Positions 33,354-41,182 of a DNA stretch of 64,000 nt are shown piece after piece (the stretch's first letter is position 1; the number at the start of each line of letters is the position of its first letter). The notes below the pieces were generated by a model. The model did no database searches and had not been told where the DNA came from. It saw only the letters and a program-made list of their open reading frames with translations. The translations under genes were made by a program, and so were the position numbers. The DNA is from LMUY01 sp965276785 (GTDB lineage: Bacteria; Pseudomonadota; Alphaproteobacteria; Acetobacterales; Acetobacteraceae). The stretch spans positions 1,302,001 through 1,366,000 of the forward strand of contig OZ255629.1 of the NCBI GenBank assembly GCA_965276785.1. Reading direction: 5' to 3'.

Positions 33354-33564
33354 AACCTGCGTTTTGTGCATGCGTGCGGATAACAAGGACGCAGCGTCTA
33401 AAGCTCATCGTGCTGGCCTGAATGCTTGGCGGGCGCGGCAATCCAGGGGCGTTGCACGCGCTCCTCGCAATGACCCTGCCGCCGCGAAAGAGCCAGCAAT
33501 TCCTGCCGCTGGTATCCAGAGGCGGATCATACCCACAGAGCTAGGGAAAACTGGAGCGGTCAGC

Positions 33565-34179
33565 ATGCCAAACCCCGACATCTTGGCGCTAGAGCAGTCC
33601 AACTTGAACGAATTCTTGTTCGCGGACGTTGGCATCGAGCCAAACGGCATGCGGCTGACTGTGCTTTCGGCCTTGGCGCGCTCCGACCTAGACCCTTGGC
33701 GGGAGGCAGGACGGCTGAATGGATTGTCGCGAGCCGGCGCAATCGAGGCACTTGCGGGTCTGATCGAGGCGCTCCCGGGCGGAGTTCGGTTGCGTTCGGA
33801 CGCTGTCTCAATCGCGACGCGCCTGGTTTGCCTGTTGCCGCAACGCTCGGGCGCACTCGCTTCCGCATCGCGACTGTCGATGACAAGACCGGGCGGCAAA
33901 GCGGTTGCCGGCCGGGGCAGGGCGGTTCAAATACGAACAGAGACTATGCTCTCGAACCCTCAGTGGTTCGCTTTGCTGGCCGTGCTAGCGGCACTCATCG
34001 CGGGCCTTGGAGCGGGTGCGCTGTATCGCGCGGCCGACCGGCCGACGGCATCAGGCCCCACATGGCAGGCCAAGCCGGCTGTAGCGGATGGTCCGCCACC
34101 ATCGGCCGCCCCGTCACCGACAAGGCTGCGTCCGCCGCGCGAACGCCCGGCCGCCCATGACGCCAGGGTTGGGCTATAA
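33565..34179 (+). CDS. Single-pass membrane protein of unknown function
   Basis: A 204-residue protein with three parts: an N-terminal helical domain (residues 1-75; ALEQSNLNEFLFADVGIEPN, then DPWREAGRLNGLSRAGAIEA), a linker, one transmembrane helix (WFALLAVLAALIAGLGAGALY, residues ~134-153) and a Pro/Ala-rich tail. Domain one could be a DNA- or protein-binding fold but is not recognised. A GGAG site lies 9 bases ahead of the ATG at 33565; the frame is open to 33370. About 210 bp before it hold nothing clear. Confidence 0.6.
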   Translation: MPNPDILALEQSNLNEFLFADVGIEPNGMRLTVLSALARSDLDPWREAGRLNGLSRAGAIEALAGLIEALPGGVRLRSDAVSIATRLVCLLPQRSGALASASRLSMTRPGGKAVAGRGRAVQIRTETMLSNPQWFALLAVLAALIAGLGAGALYRAADRPTASGPTWQAKPAVADGPPPSAAPSPTRLRPPRERPAAHDARVGL

Positions 34180-34190
34180 GGAGGCAATCG

Positions 34191-34436
34191 ATGGGACTGT
34201 TGGGCCTGATCCTGGCAGGGGTTGGCAAATTCAGCCAACAACCGTTGCCTGGCCATCACGCGTCGACGCATGGAACGGGACACGATCCAGCCGACGGGCT
34301 GGATCCTGGCGGCACCCGCCCAACCAAGCCAGGCAACCCTGATAAGAGCGGCCCAGCGCGACCGGAAGAAGCTCGCAAACACCAGACGGTTGTCAGCGGA
34401 GATCAAAACCGGCGGAGCTCGGCCAAAGCAAAATAA
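34191..34436 (+). CDS. Small basic Pro/Gly-rich protein, unknown
   Basis: An 81-residue frame that starts 11 bp after the preceding gene, with a perfect AAGGAGG 6 bases ahead of its ATG. The N-terminus is a short hydrophobic helix (MGLLGLILAGVGKF) and the rest is low-complexity, rich in Pro, Gly, His and Lys (GHHASTHGTGHDPADGLDPG). Protein-level support is weak; translation initiation support is good. Confidence 0.45.
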   Translation: MGLLGLILAGVGKFSQQPLPGHHASTHGTGHDPADGLDPGGTRPTKPGNPDKSGPARPEEARKHQTVVSGDQNRRSSAKAK

Positions 34437-34451
34437 TGCCTGCAGGCAGAG

Positions 34452-35303
34452 TCACTCTTGATGCCCCGGGCCTGAGGTACCGCCCGAACCCTGCCTTTGC
34501 CGGTCCTCCAAACCGGCGAAATAATGCACGACCTCGTCTGACACACCTTCGAGTTGCAAGTAGTCTTGGGTAAAGTCTGCGGTCTCTTGCAGCTTCTGAA
34601 CATCGAGCAGGCTGATGACCTTACGGTCGACTGAGATCAATTTGCGTGATCGAAACTCCTTCAGGATGCGATTTACATGCACTGGCGTGAGGCCGAGCGT
34701 ATCGCCCAGTTCGGTCTGCGTGAGCGGAAGCTGAAACGTCCCGTTGCTCGTCAACCCGACGGCGGCGTAGCGCCAAAGCAGTTCACACAGGATGTAGGCG
34801 ATGCGGCCGCGGGCATCGCGCCGCCCAAGCGAGACGATCCGCTCCCGCAGCATGGCCTCCTCCTGCATGGAACTCCACCAGAGCGCCGCGGAAATACGCG
34901 GACGCCGGGTAAAGACATCCATCAGGCGTTCACGCGAGATGGCCGCGATTCGGACCGGCGTGATGGTGCCGATCGAGTGGTCCATGGCCCTGGCGAGAAA
35001 CACGTGCATGTCGCAGAGGTCGCCGGGGATGAGGAACGTCATGATTTGCCGTCCACCGTCCGCCAGGCTGCGATAGCGGATCGCCATGCCCTGCAGTATC
35101 AAGAACACCGAGCGGGGCGCCATGCCTTCGGCGACGATATCCACGTCGGCAGGAAAGCTCTCCTCGCGGGCGGCCAAGGCGTCGAGCACGTCATGGTCCG
35201 ATGCCGACAACGGGGCAAAATGAGACAGTTTGCGGGTGAGGGGATTGCCGCTCGCCAGGAGACCGGCGGCGGGCTCGCCTGAGTTCGAAGCGGGTTTCGT
35301 CAC
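34452..35303 (-). CDS. Crp/Fnr-family transcriptional regulator
   Basis: A 283-residue regulator. Residues ~25-150 form the cyclic-nucleotide-binding fold (LILQGMAIRYRSLADGGRQI, FLIPGDLCDMHVFLA); residues ~165-230 form the winged helix with LTQTELGDTLGLTPVHVNRI. The four cysteines that bind the iron-sulfur cluster in FNR are absent, so it does not sense oxygen that way. The start is a GTG at 35303 preceded by GGGGAG. It belongs to the Crp-like group of alphaproteobacterial regulators near signalling kinases; targets are unknown. Confidence 0.88.
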   Translation of the reverse strand: MTKPASNSGEPAAGLLASGNPLTRKLSHFAPLSASDHDVLDALAAREESFPADVDIVAEGMAPRSVFLILQGMAIRYRSLADGGRQIMTFLIPGDLCDMHVFLARAMDHSIGTITPVRIAAISRERLMDVFTRRPRISAALWWSSMQEEAMLRERIVSLGRRDARGRIAYILCELLWRYAAVGLTSNGTFQLPLTQTELGDTLGLTPVHVNRILKEFRSRKLISVDRKVISLLDVQKLQETADFTQDYLQLEGVSDEVVHYFAGLEDRQRQGSGGTSGPGHQE

Positions 35304-35449
35304 GCAATCTCCCCAGCCTTAACCAGTTTAGTGCCCGTCACCGGCGTAGTTGGTAAGCGCACTAAGCAGGAGTTATTAACATATGGGGGAGCGGCCACAA
35401 TGGCCAGTTGCACTACAACAGCCACCCAGCCCATGCGCCGGCCTACTGG

Positions 35450-35704
35450 CTACGAGGCAGCGAGGACTTGCGGGGGTGTTGCGGCGGAAATGCTCTGCGA
35501 CACGGCCCTGAGAAGCCCGATGGACGCCACGCTGATCACCACGCTCTCGCTGGTGCCAGCAATCTCTTGCTTGACCTCGACGACCGTCTCGATGGCGTCA
35601 ACCGCCTGCTCTTTGCGGATGATCCCCTCCTCGACCAGAAGCACCATAAGGCTTTCGCACAGCATGAGGGCGGCTTGGCCGTGTGGGTCAGGAGTGAGTG
35701 TCAT
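35450..35704 (-). CDS. Small conserved hypothetical protein
   Basis: An 84-residue helical protein: MTLTPDPHGQAALMLCESLM, then LLVEEGIIRKEQAVDAIETV and VEVKQEIAGTSESVVISVAS. The pattern (short leader, helix, EGIIRKEQAVDAIE helix-turn-helix-like segment) resembles small alphaproteobacterial proteins of unknown function. The frame extends upstream to 35872, but that part overlaps the divergent kinase gene. It sits between the Crp/Fnr regulator and the histidine kinase, in what may be one signalling locus. Confidence 0.6.
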   Translation of the reverse strand: MTLTPDPHGQAALMLCESLMVLLVEEGIIRKEQAVDAIETVVEVKQEIAGTSESVVISVASIGLLRAVSQSISAATPPQVLAAS

Positions 35705-35794
35705 TGGGGAGACTAGCGCCGAGCCGAGGCCAGTGTCGCCAAACCAGTTAAGTTTCCGGCCTGTCCGCGACGCCGGCCGTGCTGGGTTCGCGTC

Positions 35795-37006
35795 ATGAGC
35801 GAGTCGACGCCACAACCCTTGTTCTGGAGGCGGGAGATGTCTCCTGCCCCGGTTCAGCTGCCAAAATGGCACCTATTACAGTCCCAGCTCCGCTTGGCGT
35901 CGTCGTATGCAGCGTTCGCGGCCCACAACGACCATCTCGAAGCACTGCAGCAGGAAGCTTGCCGTGTCGCGGCCGAAGGCCTGAAAACGGACTTTGCCAA
36001 ACTGCTCGTCTATGACGTCGACAATCAGACGTTTTTGTTACAGGCCGGAGTGGGTTGGCGGCAGGGCGTTGTCGGCCGCGCGCGGCTTGATGCCGATGTC
36101 GGCACAGCCGCCGGCTTTGCCTGGCGCACCGGTCAATCCGTCATTTCCAACGCGTTGGTCAACGACAGACGCTTCCGGACCCCCGAGTTAATGACCGATC
36201 ATGGCCTCGCCAGGAGCATCAACATCGCCGTCCCGGGCGAGGATGCAGCGGCATACGGCGTGCTGGAGGTCGAAAGCTCGATGTCCGGGGAGTTCACCAC
36301 CGATGACCTCTGCTTCCTGAAACTGCTTGCGCATACCCTGGCCGCGGCGAGGAGCCGGCTGCACCAGCAGACTGTGCACGATGAGCAAGCGGCACAAAGC
36401 ACGGATGAGCATCGGATGTCGTTGCATGAGATGCAGCACCGTATCCGCAACGACCTGCAGGGGATTTGCAGCAGCATCGGTCGGGAGGCTCGGGGGGCAG
36501 CCGGAGCGGAGCATCGGGCCGGATACGACCGGGTGAACCGCCAAGTGGTAGCGCTGGCCGGGCTGTATGACCACCTGCTTGGCCTTCCGGGGAACGGTAT
36601 CGTCGAAATGGGCGCCTATCTAAGGTCGCTCTGCCTGAAGATCGCTGCGGCCGCGGACCTGCCGTCACGCGGGATCGTTCTGGTCGCTGACACGCAGCCG
36701 CTCGCCATGCCGATCGACCGGGCCGGGCGCCTCGCCATTGCTGTCAATGAGTTGGTCGCAAACGCCGCAGAACACGCGTTTCCAGACGGCCGGCCCGGGC
36801 GGATCACCGTTCGCCTTGCCGAGCGGGAGAGAGACCAGGCTGCCTGCCCGGTCGTCAGTGTCAGCGACGATGGCTGCGGGTTCAAAGGACCCCGGCCGGG
36901 CAGCGCCGGCCTCAGTTTTGTGGAGCGCCTGGTTCGTGGGGCAGGTGGCGTGTTGGCCCGGTCGGGGACGTCCGGCACCGAATGGCAGATCGCGTTGCCC
37001 TTATAG
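35795..37006 (+). CDS. GAF-domain sensor histidine kinase (HisKA_2/HWE type)
   Basis: A 403-residue soluble kinase without membrane segments. Residues ~40-190 form a GAF sensor domain (LLVYDVDNQTFLLQAGVGWR, then VSN-like SVISNALVNDRRF). The phosphoacceptor helix is MSLHEMQHRIRNDLQGICSS, of the HisKA_2 type, with the His near residue 211. The ATPase domain has NELVANAAEHAFPD (N box), DDGCGFKG (G1) and GLSFVERLVRGAGG (G2). No response regulator is adjacent. Such kinases in this group often act in the general stress or light response. Confidence 0.9.
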   Translation: MSESTPQPLFWRREMSPAPVQLPKWHLLQSQLRLASSYAAFAAHNDHLEALQQEACRVAAEGLKTDFAKLLVYDVDNQTFLLQAGVGWRQGVVGRARLDADVGTAAGFAWRTGQSVISNALVNDRRFRTPELMTDHGLARSINIAVPGEDAAAYGVLEVESSMSGEFTTDDLCFLKLLAHTLAAARSRLHQQTVHDEQAAQSTDEHRMSLHEMQHRIRNDLQGICSSIGREARGAAGAEHRAGYDRVNRQVVALAGLYDHLLGLPGNGIVEMGAYLRSLCLKIAAAADLPSRGIVLVADTQPLAMPIDRAGRLAIAVNELVANAAEHAFPDGRPGRITVRLAERERDQAACPVVSVSDDGCGFKGPRPGSAGLSFVERLVRGAGGVLARSGTSGTEWQIALPL

Positions 37007-37079
37007 ACCGGGCAGGCGTTGCGGCTGGCGTGGTCCGGGTGCTGGCGGCCAGCGAGGGCGTGGAGCCTATTGCCCCGCG

Positions 37080-37862
37080 TCAAGACAGCGCCCTGGCCGC
37101 TCCCGCAGCATAGCGCAGCAGGAACTGTCGCGCCCGGTCGGTCCGCGGCGCCGAGAAGAAGGCCGCCGGGTCGCCCGACTCCACGATGGCGCCCGCGTCC
37201 AGCATCACCACCCGGCTCGCGGCATCGCGCGCGAACGCCATCTCGTGCGTCACCACCACCATTGTCATGCCGTCTCGTGCGAGGCCCTGCATCACCGCCA
37301 ACACCTCGCCCACCAGTTCGGGGTCCAGCGCGCTGGTCGGCTCGTCGAACAGCAGCAGGTCCGGGCGCATCATCAATGCGCGCGCGATGCCGACGCGCTG
37401 CTTCTGCCCGCCGGACAAGCGCGCGGGGTAGGCGTTCCGCTTGTCGGCCAAACCGACGCGGGCCAGCATCGCCATCGCCTCCGGCACCACCTCTGCCCGG
37501 CGACGGCGCTGCACGTAGACCGGACCTTCCGTGAGGTTTTCCAGCACGGTGCGATGCGGCCAGAGCGCGAAATGCTGGAACACCATTCCCATGCGCGCGC
37601 GCAGCCGGGCCAACTCGGCGTCGCGCATTGGCACGTTGCCGCCGGGTCGCACTCCGATGCGCTCGCCGCTGAGGTGGACCGTGCCGCCGTCGGGCCGCTC
37701 CAGCCAGTTGATGCAGCGCAGCAGGGTGGACTTGCCCGACCCGGACGGGCCGAGCAAGCACACCGTCTCGCCGCGCGCCACGTCCAGGTCGATGCCGTGC
37801 AGCACCGTATGGGCGCCGAACGACTTGCGCAGGCCGCGGACTTGCAGGACGGGCGGGGTCAG
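37080..37862 (-). CDS. Polar amino acid ABC transporter, ATP-binding subunit
   Basis: An ATPase of the GlnQ/HisP type: Walker A LLGPSGSGKSTLLRC, Q-loop VFQHFALWPH, signature LSGGQKQR, Walker B LLLFDEPTSALDPE and switch His in VVTHEMAFARD. The first ATG/GTG/TTG codon, a GTG at 37805, would delete the strand PVLQVRGLRKSFGAHT that every member has. The frame continues to a CTG at 37860-37862 that overlaps the dioxygenase stop as CTGA, exactly like the 4-nt overlaps around it, so that CTG is taken as the start (260 residues). Confidence 0.88.
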   Translation of the reverse strand: MTPPVLQVRGLRKSFGAHTVLHGIDLDVARGETVCLLGPSGSGKSTLLRCINWLERPDGGTVHLSGERIGVRPGGNVPMRDAELARLRARMGMVFQHFALWPHRTVLENLTEGPVYVQRRRRAEVVPEAMAMLARVGLADKRNAYPARLSGGQKQRVGIARALMMRPDLLLFDEPTSALDPELVGEVLAVMQGLARDGMTMVVVTHEMAFARDAASRVVMLDAGAIVESGDPAAFFSAPRTDRARQFLLRYAAGAARALS

Positions 37863-38677
37863 GCGACTGCCGCCTGCTTGACCTCGCCGTCGCGATACTG
37901 CCCCCAGGCGGCGTGCACCGCCTGCATCGCGACCGGGTCCAGGTCGCTGGCGGGCAGCGGGTCCGCATCCCAGTGGCCGCAGCGGTCGGAGCCGCGCACC
38001 AGAGTGGCGGTGCGGCGGCCGAGCGTGGAGCGCACATGGGTTGGGATGTAGAAGAACGCGAACCCCACCCGGCGGGTGTCGGTGCGATTGGTCTTGGATC
38101 CGTGCGCCGTCCGCTCGTGGTGCAGCGAGAATTGGCCCGGCTGCAGCTCCATTGTCACCGCCGCACTCTCGTCGCTGATCGCCAGCGCCTGGCCGCGGGC
38201 GAGCATGTTGTCGGCGGCGAACGTCTCCTCGTGCTGCAGGTCGCGGCCGAGATGGCTGCCGGGCAGCACCTGCAGGGCGCCGTTGTCGCGGGTGCTCGCG
38301 GTCAGTGCAACCCAGGCGGTCACTTCCTCATGCGGGTCCAGGCCGAAATAGGCGCTGTCCTGGTGCCAGGACACATAGCTGCGGTCGTTGCCCGGCTTGG
38401 CGAACACGGAGGCGCCGAACAGCAGGATGTCCGGCCCGATCAAATTCTCCACCGCGTCCAGAATCGCGGCGTTACGGCCCAGCTCGACCAGCCAGGGGAA
38501 AGCGAGGTGGCCTTTGATCTTGAGGCTGCGATTGACGTCCTGCCCGACATGGGCCTCGTACGCCTCGATCCGCCGCACCCGGTCGGCGGCGGTGGCGGGG
38601 TCGATGGCGCGCAAGGGAGCCAGCCAGCCCTGCTCGCGGAATTGAGTGACTTGAGCGTCGGTGAGCATCTTGGTCAT
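37859..38677 (-). CDS. Phytanoyl-CoA dioxygenase (PhyH) family protein
   Basis: A 272-residue Fe(II)/2-oxoglutarate-dependent oxygenase. The HxD metal motif is in VSWHQDSAYFG and the distal His in SLHHERTAHGS; Arg in TRRVGFAFFY would hold 2-oxoglutarate. Bacterial PhyH proteins hydroxylate many small substrates including ectoine-like and phosphonate compounds. GAGGAGG precedes the ATG at 38677. It lies between the ABC permease and ATPase genes, so its substrate is probably what the transporter imports. Confidence 0.88.
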   Translation of the reverse strand: MTKMLTDAQVTQFREQGWLAPLRAIDPATAADRVRRIEAYEAHVGQDVNRSLKIKGHLAFPWLVELGRNAAILDAVENLIGPDILLFGASVFAKPGNDRSYVSWHQDSAYFGLDPHEEVTAWVALTASTRDNGALQVLPGSHLGRDLQHEETFAADNMLARGQALAISDESAAVTMELQPGQFSLHHERTAHGSKTNRTDTRRVGFAFFYIPTHVRSTLGRRTATLVRGSDRCGHWDADPLPASDLDPVAMQAVHAAWGQYRDGEVKQAAVA

Positions 38678-38693
38678 GGTCCCTCCTCGGTCG

Positions 38694-39344
38694 TCATCGC
38701 CACGCCGCTGCCCGGCCGCCTACGCCGCGCACGCCCGCTTCCACGCCCAGGCACAGCAGCCAGTAGCCTAGAGCGGCGCAGACGAAGCTGGCGAGCGGCA
38801 CGTAGTAGGTCGCCTGGATCTCGTTGGCGGCATAGGTCAGTTCCTGCACCGTGATGATCAGCAGGAAGGCGCTGTCCTTGATGATCTGGATGGCTTGGTT
38901 GCCCAGCGCGGGCATGGCGGCAGCGGCCAACGGCGGCAGGATCACCCGGCGCACCAGCCGCGCGCCGTGCAGGCCGATGGCGCGTCCGGCCTCGATCTCC
39001 TCGTGCGGCAAGCCGCGGTAGGCGCCGCGCATCAGCTCCGCGACGTAGGCCGCGTGGTAGATGGTAAGCGCCCAGATGCCGGCGCTCACGTTGCCAAGGG
39101 TGAGGCCCCAAGCAGGCAGGCCGTAATAGATCAAGTAGAGGAACAGCAGGAACGGCACGCAGCGCATGACGTCGATCACCGTCGTCAACCCGGCCTGCAG
39201 CACGCGCGAGCGCAAGGTCAGCGTGAACACCAGCGTGCCCAGGCAGAAGGCGAGCACGGCGGCGCAGGCGGCGATCGCAACCGTGGTGAGCAGGCCGCTT
39301 AGCATCAGCTCGCGCTGGCTCCATAGCACGGCCAAGCTGGTCAC
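38694..39344 (-). CDS. Polar amino acid ABC transporter permease
   Basis: A 216-residue inner-membrane permease with about five helices, of the HisM/GlnP family. The EAA loop that contacts the ATPase is seen in EEIEAGRAIGLHGARLVRRV followed by ILPPLAAAAMPALGNQ. It overlaps the first permease by 4 nt (39341-39344), and the two should form a heterodimer. Confidence 0.92.
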   Translation of the reverse strand: MTSLAVLWSQRELMLSGLLTTVAIAACAAVLAFCLGTLVFTLTLRSRVLQAGLTTVIDVMRCVPFLLFLYLIYYGLPAWGLTLGNVSAGIWALTIYHAAYVAELMRGAYRGLPHEEIEAGRAIGLHGARLVRRVILPPLAAAAMPALGNQAIQIIKDSAFLLIITVQELTYAANEIQATYYVPLASFVCAALGYWLLCLGVEAGVRGVGGRAAAWR

Positions 39345-39979
39345 CAGGCGAGCCGGGCGCGACGTTCCAGCGTGCGCTGCAGCACGACGAAGCAGGCGAT
39401 GATGATGACATAGAGCGCCAGGGCCAGCAGCAGGGGCGGGATCGGCTGGTAGGTGGCCGCGCCGATGCGCACGGCGGCGCGCGTCGCCTCCACCAGGCCG
39501 ATCACCGCGACCGCCGGGCTAGCCTTGATGAGCAGCGTCACCTCGTTCACCAAGCCGGGCAGAGCCATGCGAACCACCTGCGGCAACACCACCCGGCGCA
39601 GGCGCAATCCGCGCCCGAGGCCGATCGCGAGCGCTGCGTCCAACTGGTCCTGGCCCAGGGCGAGCAGCGCGCCACGCAGCACTTCGCAGGTGAAGGCCAT
39701 CGTGCCCAGCCCCAAAGTGGCGACGGCGGCCTCGAACCGGGTCAGCGAGACGCCGAACCCCGACAGCGCGAAATACACCAGCAACACGAGCGTCACTGAC
39801 GGCGTGGCGCGCAACAGGCTCACCAGCACGGCCGCGGCTGGCGCCAGCACGGGCACCCGCCCCCAGCGCAGCAGCGCCAGCCCCAGCCCGAGCGGGAGGC
39901 CGATTAGCAGGGACGTGAGCGACACCAGAACGGTGATGCCAGCGCCTTGCACCACTGTCAGCGCGTCCAGCCAGCTCAT
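39341..39979 (-). CDS. Polar amino acid ABC transporter permease
   Basis: A 212-residue permease paralogous to the next one downstream. The N-terminal helix GAGITVLVSLTSLLIGLPLG and the EAA loop DQLDAALAIGLGRGLRLRRV with VLPQVVRMALPGLVNEV are typical. It starts 9 bp after the solute-binding protein stop. Confidence 0.92.
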   Translation of the reverse strand: MSWLDALTVVQGAGITVLVSLTSLLIGLPLGLGLALLRWGRVPVLAPAAAVLVSLLRATPSVTLVLLVYFALSGFGVSLTRFEAAVATLGLGTMAFTCEVLRGALLALGQDQLDAALAIGLGRGLRLRRVVLPQVVRMALPGLVNEVTLLIKASPAVAVIGLVEATRAAVRIGAATYQPIPPLLLALALYVIIIACFVVLQRTLERRARLAW

Positions 39980-39988
39980 GCGGAACGT

Positions 39989-40834
39989 TTAGGACGTGGC
40001 GCTGGGCTCGACCGGCAGGTCGGCAAACGTCGTGTCGAACCATTTCTGTTGCAGCTTGGCCATCGAACCGTCGGCCCGCGCCTTGAGCAGGAAGTCGTTG
40101 AACGCCTTGAGCAGGGTGGTGTTGCCCTTCTGCACCGCCCACGCGATGTAGGTCGGCTTGGACACGGCCTGGCCCATGGCGAACACGCCAGGCCGCTGCT
40201 TGACCACAGAGTTGATGCTGAGCTGAGTGTTGACGACCGTGTCCAGGCGTCCGGCAGCCAGGTCCTGATAGGCCTCGGGATACCCCTGATAAGGTATCAC
40301 CTTGCCCAACTTGCCACCGGTTTGCGCCAGCATCGCCTCGAGCTGAGGGAGCAGCTTGAGCATGGCGCTGCCGGCCTCGACGCCGATGGACTTGCCGCTC
40401 ATGTCCTTGATAGCGTTGATGCTGCCGTCGTTGGCGCGCTTCATGTAGTAATCGACCGTCTCGGCGACCGGGCTGCAGAAATCCAGCGCCGCCATGCGCT
40501 CCTGCGTCACGAGGATGGCGGTGACGGCGGCGTCGTATTTGCCGGTGGACACGCCGGGGAGGATGCCGGTCCATGGGATGATGTCCTGCTTGACCTTGAA
40601 CGGCAGGGCCGCCTGCATGAGCTGCAGCAACTCCACGTCATAGCCGGTCGCCTTGCCGTCCTTGGTGAACTCGAACGGCTGGTAGTCGTCTTCGGTCGCG
40701 ACCGTCATTACGCCGCGCGCCTTGATCTCGCCCAGGCTGGCCGCTGCGGCGGGCCGGCTGAGCAGACTAAGTGCCGCGGCGGAACCGGCCGCGCCGAGCA
40801 GCGTGCGGCGGTGGAGCGTGGTGGGATGCGGCAT
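39989..40834 (-). CDS. Polar amino acid ABC transporter solute-binding protein
   Basis: A 281-residue family 3 periplasmic binding protein. The leader has a twin-arginine-like LHRRTLLGAAGSAAALSLLS and an AAAA cut region. The mature part has RGVMTVATEDDYQPFEFTKD, GYDVELLQLM and the ligand-site AAVTAILVTQERMAALDFC-like block. Residues near DYQPFEF would hold the ligand amino group; the ligand is not predictable. The ATG at 40834 is chosen; the frame runs to a GTG at 40870. Confidence 0.92.
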   Translation of the reverse strand: MPHPTTLHRRTLLGAAGSAAALSLLSRPAAAASLGEIKARGVMTVATEDDYQPFEFTKDGKATGYDVELLQLMQAALPFKVKQDIIPWTGILPGVSTGKYDAAVTAILVTQERMAALDFCSPVAETVDYYMKRANDGSINAIKDMSGKSIGVEAGSAMLKLLPQLEAMLAQTGGKLGKVIPYQGYPEAYQDLAAGRLDTVVNTQLSINSVVKQRPGVFAMGQAVSKPTYIAWAVQKGNTTLLKAFNDFLLKARADGSMAKLQQKWFDTTFADLPVEPSATS

Positions 40835-40941
40835 CGTGCTGTCTCGTCCGAATGGGGTGCAGGCCCACACGCAAATTACATACCAGCCGCGGCTGTCGCA
40901 TTTGCACCTTCATGGCAGGGCTTGATGCACGGCTATGGCAC

Positions 40942-41080
40942 GTCATGGCCGGACTTGATCCGGCCATCCACGACGTCCGGATACCGCCGGCCCGACGCAA
41001 GGAACGCGGAACGGTGCAAACTGGGTCTGACGTCACCAGCCGGACCGCGTGGATGCCCGGCTCGAGGCCGGGCATGACGC
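40942..41080. repeat. Palindromic repeat pair C (REP-like doublet)
   Basis: This fills much of the 348-bp gap between the binding-protein gene and the hydroxylase small subunit. The left arm is GTCATGGCCGGACTTGATCC (from 40942, continuing GGCCATCCACG); the right arm is GGATGCCCGGCTCGAGGCCG (from 41051), ending GGGCATGACGC. The spacing (139 bp) is nearly the same as pair B (143 bp). No gene is seen in the rest of the gap. Confidence 0.85.
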
Positions 41081-41182
41081 GCAACGTATACTTCGAGACT
41101 GTAGGCCGTGAACCGGACAGCAGTGGGGTCAAGCCTGGCAAGATGCTGTTGGCGAGGCTTGACACGAGTGCGATTGCCTGTG

